From assembly GCA_002336485.1 (NCBI GenBank), contig DDCZ01000058.1, forward strand, positions 2,853 to 31,340: DNA of 28,488 bases, written 5' to 3'. The number at the start of each line of letters is the position of its first letter. Within the stretch, counting starts at the first letter, position 1. This document shows, one piece after another, positions 1-7,453 of this stretch. The notes under the pieces are model-generated. The model did not search any database. It worked only from the letters and a program-made list of their open reading frames with translations, and was not told the DNA's origin. The position numbers and the translations under genes were made by a program. The stretch comes from Flavobacteriales bacterium UBA1993 (GTDB taxonomy: Bacteria > Bacteroidota > Bacteroidia > Flavobacteriales_G > Salibacteraceae).

Positions 1-1290
1 ACATGTAACGATACGCTTAGCGATGCTGGAACTCCACTTTCTACAGTGGCTTCTGATATTGCAGGAAACACGAGAAGTACTCAAAGCCCTGATATAGGCG
101 CTATGGAATTTGTTAATGCAAATAGCTTTAGCCTTGGTGGTGATGACACATTATGCGGAAATGAACTTCTTATTGAAGCTGGACCAGCTCAATCTGTAGC
201 TTGGGGTGTTTCTGAAAATGGTGGTTCAACTCAAACATATACAACTTCATCAATCACATTAAGCCCTGCAAGCAGCGAGCCTTCTAACTTTTCTGTGAAT
301 GTTGTTCTTTCAACTGAGTTCTGTGGCAACGCTACCGACGATGTTGTTATACGTTTAGTTCCTGATGCGACGCTAGATTCTTCTGCTCACATTTGTGCTG
401 ACGAAACTGCAACGCTAACTCCAGGTGGAGGATCAGCTGCAACATATGCATGGAGCAATGGAGCAACAACTGCAACAGTTGATGCTGATGCCCCAGGAAT
501 GTACACGGTAACGAAGATGGAAGATGGATGTGAGAGTTCAGCTACTATCTCTATTTCTCAATCAGTTGCCGTTCAGCTTGCTGACGTAGAAGGTTGTGAA
601 GACGATGCACCATTAACTGTAGATGCTACTATCCCTGATGGTTCTTCTTACGCTTGGTCTGGTGGATCCGCACAAACTGCTGCAGCAAATGAATTCTCTG
701 CAAGTGGCGCTTATACTGTTACTGCAACGGATATTCATGGTTGTGTTTCAACTGCTGCATTTGATCTACTTGTTCTAGGTGAGCCAGAAGCTGCCATTGA
801 CTATGTAGGTACAGGTGGAACTGCTATTATTTTCAGCAGTGCAAGCTCTACTAACACTAGCCCAAATACTACATACTTATGGACGTTTAACAGCATTGAT
901 ACTTCTACTGCTGCTAACCCAACATATGTATTCCCTTTTAGTGGAGTTCCGGTAACGTATCCTGTTACTCTAGTAGTAGACAACGGTTGTGGCGAAAGCT
1001 TGAAGAGCAAGGATATCAACATAGATCCAATAGGAGTTGATGAACTTGAGGTTAAGGCGTTTGAAGTATATCCTAACCCAGCGACTGATAATTTCTTCAT
1101 CGCTGCAGGTTCTGATTTCAACACGCTTGATGTTACAATCATCGACAACGCTGGACGTTCAGTTTACACTCAATCATATAATGGACAACAAGTCATCGAA
1201 GTGAACGCTTCTGAATTGGCTAGCGGTGCTTATTTGATCAAGATGGTAAGCGAGACTTCGAGTGAAGTTCAGACTTTGATCGTTCAATAA
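1..1290 (+). CDS. Secreted PKD/Ig-like adhesin with type A T9SS sorting domain (5' truncated by window)
   Basis: The reading frame is open from base 1, so only the last 429 codons are present; an internal GTG at 46 is not a real start. The first residues (N-T-R-S-T-Q-S-P-D-I-G-A-M-E-F around window residues 23-37) resemble the end of parallel beta-helix proteins of the choice-of-anchor type. Two Ig-like repeats follow (about residues 120-185 and 190-258), each with a YAWS strand and a G-x-Y-T-V-T...GC ending, then a PKD-like domain (about 264-340; TTYLWTF). The last 80 residues form a type A T9SS sorting domain, with VYPNPATDNFFI, an IIDNAGRSVY turn and a final L-I-V-Q strand. The protein is therefore exported by Sec, crosses the outer membrane by the type IX system, and is anchored on or released from the surface. 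A role in adhesion is inferred. A terminator follows directly. Confidence 0.88.
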   Translation, partial: TCNDTLSDAGTPLSTVASDIAGNTRSTQSPDIGAMEFVNANSFSLGGDDTLCGNELLIEAGPAQSVAWGVSENGGSTQTYTTSSITLSPASSEPSNFSVNVVLSTEFCGNATDDVVIRLVPDATLDSSAHICADETATLTPGGGSAATYAWSNGATTATVDADAPGMYTVTKMEDGCESSATISISQSVAVQLADVEGCEDDAPLTVDATIPDGSSYAWSGGSAQTAAANEFSASGAYTVTATDIHGCVSTAAFDLLVLGEPEAAIDYVGTGGTAIIFSSASSTNTSPNTTYLWTFNSIDTSTAANPTYVFPFSGVPVTYPVTLVVDNGCGESLKSKDINIDPIGVDELEVKAFEVYPNPATDNFFIAAGSDFNTLDVTIIDNAGRSVYTQSYNGQQVIEVNASELASGAYLIKMVSETSSEVQTLIVQ

Positions 1291-1310
1291 ACGATTCATC
1301 TATAATTCTT

Positions 1311-1341
1311 AAAAAGGGCGCGTTTTTCGCGCCCTTTTTTT
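1311..1341 (+). terminator. Rho-independent terminator of the adhesin gene
   Basis: A 7-bp GC-only stem, GGGCGCG (1316-1322) with CGCGCCC (1328-1334), has a TTTTT loop and is followed by seven T. The A run at 1311-1315 can extend the stem by pairing with the T run, so it could also act on the opposite strand. It begins 20 bp after the adhesin stop codon. Confidence 0.9.
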
Positions 1342-1378
1342 ATGGTTAAAATCGCGACCTTTGTCAAAATTTGAAACC

Positions 1379-1699
1379 ATGAATAAGTTATTCTTCGCTG
1401 CAATTGCAGCATTCGCTTTTACCCTAACCTCTTGCCAAAAATGCACCGACTGTGCGTGTGTTGGAAATAACACATTTGAATTCGCAGATGGCATGCCTCA
1501 GGCAGATCAAGATTTCATTACAGACGTGTACACCCAAGATTACCAAGATAATTCGCAGGAGCTGTGTGAAAAGCGAGGTGACTTTGACGATGCGGTTTCT
1601 TCATATGAAGCATCTAGCCTTTCATTTGAGGAAAGTCAGACTTATCAAGGTAACGATTGGTCGCTGAAAACATCCTACGATTGTACGTGTGAAGAATAG
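1379..1699 (+). CDS. Small cysteine-rich lipoprotein, function unknown
   Basis: The product is 106 aa starting at ATG 1379. An upstream in-frame TTG at 1361 would only add six residues before a well-formed signal peptide, so it is not preferred. Residues 1-18 are a lipoprotein signal with L-T-S-C lipobox; Cys19 would be lipidated. The mature protein begins with a dense cysteine cluster (C-Q-K-C-T-D-C-A-C), has one central Cys (E-L-C-E-K) and ends in D-C-T-C-E-E, so seven cysteines in under 90 residues. The rest is acidic and rich in Asp, Glu and Gln. Small periplasmic or surface lipoproteins with similar CxxC clusters are common in Bacteroidota, but I do not recognise a named family. The gene stands alone between two strong terminators. 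A one-mismatch -7 box (GACCTTTG, 1356-1363) lies just upstream. Confidence 0.75.
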   Translation: MNKLFFAAIAAFAFTLTSCQKCTDCACVGNNTFEFADGMPQADQDFITDVYTQDYQDNSQELCEKRGDFDDAVSSYEASSLSFEESQTYQGNDWSLKTSYDCTCEE

Positions 1700-1715
1700 A
1701 TTTTAAAAACTCTAC

Positions 1716-1743
1716 AAAAGCGACTAATGGTCGCTTTTTTTTT
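1716..1743 (+). terminator. Rho-independent terminator of the small lipoprotein gene
   Basis: The stem AGCGAC (1719-1724) pairs with GTCGCT (1730-1735) around a TAATG loop. It is followed by an unbroken run of nine T ending at 1743. It starts 16 bp after the lipoprotein stop, which makes that gene a single-gene transcription unit. Confidence 0.88.
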
Positions 1744-1798
1744 GCCCACTCACACGATACATTAACCTGTCATCATTATTCAAGCGGTGTAGAACATT

Positions 1799-1843
1799 AT
1801 GAATCCGAAAACGTTGATGAGAGAGCCTACATTTGACACTTGA
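1799..1843 (+). other. Possible 14-codon leader ORF overlapping the ABC ATPase start
   Basis: An ATG at 1799 opens a 14-codon frame that ends in TGA at 1841-1843. This stop overlaps the TTG start of the ABC ATPase (1840-1842), forming a TTGA junction like those used for translational coupling. There is no independent evidence that it is translated. A candidate -7 promoter box at 1828-1835 lies inside it, and if that is the real promoter the micro-ORF is not in the transcript. Confidence 0.2.
1828..1835 (+). promoter_or_regulatory. Candidate Bacteroidota -7 box for the ABC exporter operon
   Basis: TACATTTG is a perfect match to the Bacteroidota TAnnTTTG element. No TTG or TTTG is present at the usual -33 distance. 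It lies only four bases before the TTG start codon, so the mRNA would be nearly leaderless or the match is chance. Confidence 0.35.
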
Positions 1844-2514
1844 TTTCCCTTAAAAACATAAACAAGTATTACAGCACAGGCAACCATGAGTTGCATGTGC
1901 TAAAGGATGTGAATCTAGAAATCGGCTCTGGCGAACTAGTTTCGATCATGGGCTCGTCAGGTTCTGGGAAATCAACGCTACTAAACATTCTTGGAATTCT
2001 TGATGCATATGACAGCGGGTCCTATCACCTTGACAACACGCTGATCAAGTCGCTTTCAGAAAAAAAAGCAGCACAATATCGAAATGAGTTTATTGGATTC
2101 ATTTTTCAGTCGTTTCACCTATTAGGATATAAAAATGCCATGGAAAACGTGGCGCTTCCCCTCTACTATCGAGGCATTAGCCGCAAGAAACGAAACATCA
2201 TTGCACGGGAGTATCTCGACAAAGTTGGTTTACTAGATTGGGCTGAACATATGCCTAATGAGCTATCTGGCGGACAGCAGCAGCGTGTTTCCATTGCCCG
2301 TGCACTCATTTCTGAACCAAAACTCATTTTGGCTGATGAGCCAACTGGCGCCTTAGATTCCCAAACTTCTGAGAACGTCATGAATCTCTTTCGTGAAGTC
2401 AACAAGCTCGGGATCACGGTTTTGATCGTTACACACGAGCATGACATAGCGAATATGACCGATAGGCAGATCACGCTAATCGACGGAAAAATCCATGAAA
2501 CGAGCCATGTTTGA
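1840..2514 (+). CDS. ABC exporter ATPase, MacB/LolD type
   Basis: This 224-aa cytoplasmic nucleotide-binding subunit powers the two following permeases. All ABC motifs are intact: Walker A GSSGSGKST (38-46), Q-loop Gln90, signature LSGGQQQR (142-149), Walker B LILADE (162-167) and H-loop His199. The length and the N-terminus (a MISLKNINKYY-type beginning) match the stand-alone ATPases of MacB/LolD/FtsE-like type VII ABC systems. The start is TTG at 1840 because an in-frame TGA sits at 1834-1836 and no ATG exists before Walker A. The 3' end overlaps the first permease by 8 nt. The substrate cannot be read from the sequence; such systems move peptides, antibiotics or lipoproteins. The annotation as ATPase is firm, the MacB assignment follows from the neighbours. 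Confidence 0.92.
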   Translation: MISLKNINKYYSTGNHELHVLKDVNLEIGSGELVSIMGSSGSGKSTLLNILGILDAYDSGSYHLDNTLIKSLSEKKAAQYRNEFIGFIFQSFHLLGYKNAMENVALPLYYRGISRKKRNIIAREYLDKVGLLDWAEHMPNELSGGQQQRVSIARALISEPKLILADEPTGALDSQTSENVMNLFREVNKLGITVLIVTHEHDIANMTDRQITLIDGKIHETSHV

Positions 2515-3739
2515 CTTAGACAAGTGGCAAGAGATTTTTAGTACGATTCGCAAAAACAAGCTTCGTACGTTCCTCACAGGCTTTAGTGTAGCTTGGGGCA
2601 TATTCATGCTGATTCTTTTGCTCGGCGCAGGAGAAGGTCTTCAACACGGCACCGAGAACCAATTTAAAGGGGACGCGTTAAACTCAGTCTGGATCATTCC
2701 GGGCAAAACCTCTATTCCCTATGGAGGTTACAATGCTGACCGCGAAATCAAACTTGAGAACAGTGATTTCGATGATCTGAAAAAGAACGTATCCGGCATC
2801 GAAAACCTGAGTTCTCGGAAATACTTAAACGGAATCACCCAGATCAGCTACGGAAATAAAACAGGCAGTTTCGGTGTACTAGGTTGTCATCCTGAGGAAA
2901 AGGAAGCTGAACAAATCGAAGTACTCGGAGGTCGTTTCATTAATAACCTAGATGTGCAAGAAGCACGAAAAGTGGCATGTCTTGGCAAGGACATGAAAAT
3001 TGAATTATTTGGAACATCAAATCCAGTAGGTGAATACATCAACATAAACGGAATTCCATTTAAGGTTATTGGGTTCTACATGGACGAAGGTGGCGACAGA
3101 GATGTGCGTCGAACTTGGATACCAATATCTACGCATCAAGGCGTTTTTGGCGGGGCAAACAGAGTGGATCGCATGGCGATGACCACAGGTGACGCTTCGG
3201 TTGAAGAAGCGGGCGCTATTGTACAAAACATACGTGAACGCTTATCCAAGAAACTCAACTTCGATCCAGCTGACGAGAAGGCACTTTATGTACGAAATCG
3301 AGCAGAGTTCTATCAAAAATTCGCTGATTTATTCGCTGGAATTAGACTATTCATTTGGTTTATCGGATTCGGAACAATCTGCGCTGGCATTGTTGGTGTT
3401 AGTAATATCATGATGATCGTTGTGAAGGAACGCACCAAGGAAATTGGAATTCGAAAAGCGCTTGGTGCATCCTCGTCAAGCATCGTTGGCCTAATAATGC
3501 AGGAGTCCATCTTCATTACTACCATAGCGGGCTATATTGGATTAACCTTAGGTGTTGGACTTCTTGAATGGTCAGGAGATTTCATCCAAGGCAATGAGTA
3601 TTTCTCAAACCCTGAAGTTGATATTGGAACGGCCATAAACGCCACCATTCTCCTGATAATTACGGGAAGTTTAGCCGGGTTAGTTCCCGCAATTCGAGCT
3701 GCAAGTATTCAACCAGTTAATGCCTTAAGGGAAGACTGA
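2507..3739 (+). CDS. MacB-type ABC permease, first paralog
   Basis: This inner-membrane permease is 410 aa from ATG 2507. An ATG four codons earlier (2495) is possible, but 2507 gives the same M-F-D-L-D-K/R-W-Q-E-I beginning as the next gene. The topology is that of MacB/FtsX: TM1 at about residues 20-42, a large periplasmic domain of about 230 residues, then three TM segments at about 285-310, 335-360 and 375-395. The hallmark V-K-E-R-T-K-E-I-G-I-R-K-A loop follows TM2, and the C-terminus ends in a R-A-A-S-I-Q-P-V-N-A-L-R motif. Unlike E. coli MacB the ATPase is a separate protein. ATG 2507 overlaps the ATPase stop (ATG...TGA within 8 nt), so translation is probably coupled. Confidence 0.9.
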   Translation: MFDLDKWQEIFSTIRKNKLRTFLTGFSVAWGIFMLILLLGAGEGLQHGTENQFKGDALNSVWIIPGKTSIPYGGYNADREIKLENSDFDDLKKNVSGIENLSSRKYLNGITQISYGNKTGSFGVLGCHPEEKEAEQIEVLGGRFINNLDVQEARKVACLGKDMKIELFGTSNPVGEYININGIPFKVIGFYMDEGGDRDVRRTWIPISTHQGVFGGANRVDRMAMTTGDASVEEAGAIVQNIRERLSKKLNFDPADEKALYVRNRAEFYQKFADLFAGIRLFIWFIGFGTICAGIVGVSNIMMIVVKERTKEIGIRKALGASSSSIVGLIMQESIFITTIAGYIGLTLGVGLLEWSGDFIQGNEYFSNPEVDIGTAINATILLIITGSLAGLVPAIRAASIQPVNALRED

Positions 3740-3740
3740 T

Positions 3741-4997
3741 ATGTTTGATCTAGACAGATGGCAAGAAATATATCATGTGCTAAGCAAAAACGTGCTTCGC
3801 ACGATCCTCACCGCTTTTGGGGTGTTTTGGGGCATGTTCATGCTTGTGATATTGATGGGCTCAGGAAATGGACTTCAAACCGGTGTGATGGGCAGCTTTG
3901 GAAGTTTTGCTACGAATAGCTTTTTCATGTGGGGCCAATCTACGAGCATGCCGTATCAAGGATTTCGAAAGGGTCAGCAAGTCGTCTTTACAAATGGCGA
4001 CACCGAAGCTCTTAAACGTGAGCTTACCAGCGCGGTTGTTATCGCACCAAAAAGACAATTAGGTGGATATCGTTCAAGCAGCTATGTGACACGCGGAAAA
4101 AACTCGGGCAACAGCTTCGGAGTTTCTGGCGATGTGCCCGAAATCATGACTATTTCGCCGAAAAAGATCACCGCAGGTAGGTGGATTAATAATAAGGACC
4201 TAGAAGACAAGCGAAAGGTGGCTGTAATTGGCTCGCGTGTTCGAGATGTTCTTTTTGAGACGAACGAAAATCCAATAGGCGAATACATTAATATTAGCGG
4301 AATCTACTTTATGGTCATCGGGGTGCACGACTTGGAGTTCACATCAGGACATAACGAACGCGACTTAGAAAGCATCATCACGCCATTAACCACCTTTCAA
4401 CGGGCCTTTAATCAAGGGGAGCGCGTGGGATGGTATTCCATTATGGCGAAGCCAGAATTCACGGCTGGGGAGGTTGAGAAAGAAGCCAGAGCCATATTAA
4501 AGAAACGGCACAATATTCATCCTGAAGACCCACGAGCAATTGGTGGGTGGAATGCAGACACTGAATTTCAAAAAATTTCCGGCCTTTTCTCTGCCATAAA
4601 TGTGCTTGTTTGGATCGTTGGAATCGGAACCCTCTTGGCGGGCATTATCGGCGTTAGCAACATCATGCTTATTGTGGTGAAAGAGCGTACCAAAGAGATT
4701 GGAATACGCAAGGCAATTGGAGCTACTCCATTTACAATCGTATCTCAAATCATACTTGAAGCGATCATCCTGACAGGAATAGCAGGCTATTTGGGCCTCT
4801 CAGCTGGTGTCGCCTTGTTGGATTTAGTAAACAGCATGATGGGTGAAGGCGGCGGCATGTTTCGCAACCCAACTATAGATCTTCAAACAGCATTAATTTT
4901 TCTTTCAATTATTGTATTCTCTGGCGGACTAGCGGGGATTATCCCTTCTACAAGAGCTGCCGCCGTGAACCCAATTATTGCCTTGCGCTCAGAATAA
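3741..4997 (+). CDS. MacB-type ABC permease, second paralog
   Basis: This 418-aa inner-membrane permease has the same one-plus-three TM plan as the gene before it and is clearly its paralog: both begin M-F-D-L-D-[KR]-W-Q-E-I, both have K-N-x-L-R-T before TM1, and the V-K-E-R-T-K-E-I-G-I-R-K-A loop is identical. The periplasmic domains are much more diverged, which suggests that the pair forms a heterodimer with different faces towards the adaptor or cargo. The ATG lies one base after the upstream stop. The final segment before the stop (R-A-A-A-V-N-P-I-I-A-L-R) is the conserved family terminus. The pair most simply arose by tandem duplication. Confidence 0.9.
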   Translation: MFDLDRWQEIYHVLSKNVLRTILTAFGVFWGMFMLVILMGSGNGLQTGVMGSFGSFATNSFFMWGQSTSMPYQGFRKGQQVVFTNGDTEALKRELTSAVVIAPKRQLGGYRSSSYVTRGKNSGNSFGVSGDVPEIMTISPKKITAGRWINNKDLEDKRKVAVIGSRVRDVLFETNENPIGEYINISGIYFMVIGVHDLEFTSGHNERDLESIITPLTTFQRAFNQGERVGWYSIMAKPEFTAGEVEKEARAILKKRHNIHPEDPRAIGGWNADTEFQKISGLFSAINVLVWIVGIGTLLAGIIGVSNIMLIVVKERTKEIGIRKAIGATPFTIVSQIILEAIILTGIAGYLGLSAGVALLDLVNSMMGEGGGMFRNPTIDLQTALIFLSIIVFSGGLAGIIPSTRAAAVNPIIALRSE

Positions 4998-5003
4998 ACT
5001 ATT

Positions 5004-6086
5004 ATGAAAACAGTACTTCGAATTTCTCTTTTAGTGGTCATCCTGCTCATTTTTGGTTGGACCATCTGGTTCCTCTATGAAAAGGATCAGGCACCACCGG
5101 AAGTCTTTGAAACCGAACAGGCGGAAACCCGCGACATCATTAAGAAAAGCGTTGCCACAGGCTCGGTGGTACCTAGAAATGAAATATTTATCAAACCACA
5201 GATCTCAGGAATAATTCAATCTATTCATGTAAAACCAGGGGATATTATCGAGGAGGGAAACCTGATTGCCAAAGTCAAAGTAATTCCAAACATGGTCTCC
5301 TTGAACAATTCTGAAAACAGAGTGAATCGGGCGAAAATTTCGCTCGAGAACTCTCAAGTTGACTATGATCGCAACAAGTCGTTGTTGTCACAAGAAGTTA
5401 TTTCAGCCGCTGAATTTCAACCATTTGAATTGGCTCGAAAGCAAGCATTAGAAGAGGTAAATGCCGCCGAGGATGCCCTCGCCATTGTGAAGGATGGCGT
5501 TTCTAAGAAAGCTGGAAATAGCTCAAACACCTTGATAAAGTCTACCGTGAGAGGCATGGTGCTTGACGTTCCTGTTGAAGAGGGATATAATGTGATTGAG
5601 GCAAATAACTTCAACGACGGCACCACCATTGCCAGTGTCGCTGATATGGAAAACTTAATCTTTCAAGGCCAGGTAGATGAATCAGAGGTAGAGAAGTTAC
5701 ATCTTGGAATGGAGCTTATAATGACTATTGGGGCCATTGAGTCTCACGAGTTTACGGCTACTTTGGAATACATTTCACCCAAGGGAGTTCAAGATGAAGG
5801 GGCCATTAAGTTCGAAATCGAAGCCGCTGTGAAGATTGACTCATCACAGTTTATTCGCGCCGGATATTCAGCGAATGCTAACGTAGTTCTGGAGCGGAAA
5901 GACAATGTATTATCCATAGATGAAGGACTGATATCCTTTGAAGAAGATGGTGCTTACGTGGAGATTGAAACCACCGAGCAGCAGTTTGAAAGACGTAAAT
6001 TGGAATTGGGTCTCTCTGACGGAATCTACATTGAAGTAATCAGTGGATTAACCGAAGAGGATAAAATCAAGAAGCCGAACAAATAA
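5004..6086 (+). CDS. Periplasmic adaptor of the ABC exporter (MacA/HlyD family)
   Basis: This 360-aa membrane-fusion protein links the MacB-type permeases to an outer-membrane channel. It has one N-terminal membrane anchor (residues 5-26), the first lipoyl half with the I-K-P-Q-I-S-G-I-I signature and V-K-P-G-D-I-I-E-E-G (about 60-90), a short alpha-helical hairpin (about 95-155) and the second lipoyl half (S-T-V-R-G-M-V-L-D-V). Beta-barrel and membrane-proximal domains follow, with the G-L-S-D-G-I-Y-I-E-V-I-S-G-L ending typical of MacA. It starts six bases after the permease stop and is the last gene of the unit. No TolC-like gene follows, so the channel must be encoded elsewhere. Its stop is 2 bp from the stop of the convergent chaperone gene, with no terminator hairpin between. 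Confidence 0.88.
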   Translation: MKTVLRISLLVVILLIFGWTIWFLYEKDQAPPEVFETEQAETRDIIKKSVATGSVVPRNEIFIKPQISGIIQSIHVKPGDIIEEGNLIAKVKVIPNMVSLNNSENRVNRAKISLENSQVDYDRNKSLLSQEVISAAEFQPFELARKQALEEVNAAEDALAIVKDGVSKKAGNSSNTLIKSTVRGMVLDVPVEEGYNVIEANNFNDGTTIASVADMENLIFQGQVDESEVEKLHLGMELIMTIGAIESHEFTATLEYISPKGVQDEGAIKFEIEAAVKIDSSQFIRAGYSANANVVLERKDNVLSIDEGLISFEEDGAYVEIETTEQQFERRKLELGLSDGIYIEVISGLTEEDKIKKPNK

Positions 6087-6088
6087 GT

Positions 6089-7453
6089 CTAACGAACGGC
6101 TATTTCCCACTTCGTTTGAAATGGACACGAAGCATACGAATCATCTACCCATATATAGGCTGAGTTTTTGTGCTCCTCAATCCACTCTTCCAGACGCTCA
6201 TTTTCCTTCTTTCGCTTGGTGCTTTCTTGTAACCGGCTGTAGTCATCCTTAAGGTTCGCAACATGCGGCTTTGTAATTTCCTTCAACTGCACTAATCGAT
6301 AGGCGCGTTTTCCGTCAAGCGTTTCGAAGAGCTCGGGATCACTTATTTCTCCCGGATTTAGTTTTTGAACAGTAAACAACAAAGAGCGATCAATTTGCCC
6401 AAGCGTTTCCAACTCAAATAAATTTGTACCGTCTACCGGGTTTATCATTTCACCACCATTCATTCTAGTCTCTTTATCTGTGCTAAACTCCAACGCGGCG
6501 TTCGAGAATCCAAATGTATCAACAGCCGCTATTTGCGCCTTGATGCTATCTAACTTGGCACGTGCTTTTTGTAAATCTGTGGCTGAGGTTTGAGGAATCA
6601 ATAGGATATGTCGAACATTGATTCTATCGCCCTTTCGATCGATCATTTGAATAAGGTGGAAACCGAATTGTGTTTTCACAATGTCGGACACCTCGTCTTT
6701 TTGTAATCCAATGGCCGCATTGGCAAACTCCACCACCAACTCTGTTCGATCCATAAATCCAAGTTCTCCATTCTGAGCTGCCGATCCTGGATCTGCAGAA
6801 TACAGATATGCGAGCGTTCCAAAATCTTCACCGTTCTTGACCCTTTCTTGAAATCCTCGGAGCTTCTCCTTAATGCGTTCTTCCTCCTCTTTGCTTACCG
6901 GTGGAAGTTGAACCACTTGAGCCACACGCGCTTGGGAATTGATATACGGCAAACTATCTTTAGGAATCTGGGCGTAAAATTCGCGTACATCGGCAGGTGA
7001 CACTCTAACAGCCCCCACAACGTTCTGCTGCATTGATTGTATCAATAAAATCTCCTCAACTTCATCTCTAAAGTCTTCCTTGATTTGGTCCAATGTCTTG
7101 CCATAAAACTTGACCAACTCTTCTTCCGATCCAATTTGAGAAATGAAATACCTCAGTCTTCGACTTAGTTCCTGCTCTACCTGCTCTTCGGTGACTTCGA
7201 TACTATCAGCTTTGGCTTGAGTGACAAAGAGCTTTTGATACATCAAGTCTTCCACCAATTCGCATCGTGTATTCTCAGTGACCTTCATATCGCTCAATGT
7301 CATCTGGTCTACCTGCTCTTCTATGTCAGAATGCAAGACCACCTTCTCCCCTATTACGGCTATTACCTTGTCAATAGTCTGAGGCTGAGCGAATCCAACA
7401 GATCCAATCATAGCCATGATAATGGTCAATCTACTCCTTAATCTGTGGTTCAT
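6089..7453 (-). CDS. surA: SurA-like periplasmic chaperone and peptidyl-prolyl isomerase
   Basis: The predicted protein is 454 aa from the ATG at 7453; in-frame starts further upstream (to 7489) would spoil a good signal peptide. Residues 1-22 are the signal (cleavage after G-F-A), 24-165 a SurA N-terminal chaperone domain (I-D-K-V-I-A-V-I-G, then V-V-L-H-S-D-I), 175-274 a first parvulin domain (G-E-L-G-F; T-Q-F-G-F-H-L-I) and 279-392 a second, more diverged one (V-R-H-I-L-L-I). This is the domain order of E. coli SurA, which escorts outer-membrane beta-barrel proteins to the BAM complex. It is the last gene of the guaB operon and overlaps the upstream lipoprotein gene by 23 nt. The second parvulin domain carries a long insert after E-F-S, so only the first may be catalytic. 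Confidence 0.88.
   Translation of the reverse strand: MNHRLRSRLTIIMAMIGSVGFAQPQTIDKVIAVIGEKVVLHSDIEEQVDQMTLSDMKVTENTRCELVEDLMYQKLFVTQAKADSIEVTEEQVEQELSRRLRYFISQIGSEEELVKFYGKTLDQIKEDFRDEVEEILLIQSMQQNVVGAVRVSPADVREFYAQIPKDSLPYINSQARVAQVVQLPPVSKEEEERIKEKLRGFQERVKNGEDFGTLAYLYSADPGSAAQNGELGFMDRTELVVEFANAAIGLQKDEVSDIVKTQFGFHLIQMIDRKGDRINVRHILLIPQTSATDLQKARAKLDSIKAQIAAVDTFGFSNAALEFSTDKETRMNGGEMINPVDGTNLFELETLGQIDRSLLFTVQKLNPGEISDPELFETLDGKRAYRLVQLKEITKPHVANLKDDYSRLQESTKRKKENERLEEWIEEHKNSAYIWVDDSYASCPFQTKWEIAVR

Noticed and set aside
46..48. GTG as start of the adhesin gene
   Set aside because: The frame is open to base 1, and there is no signal peptide after this GTG.
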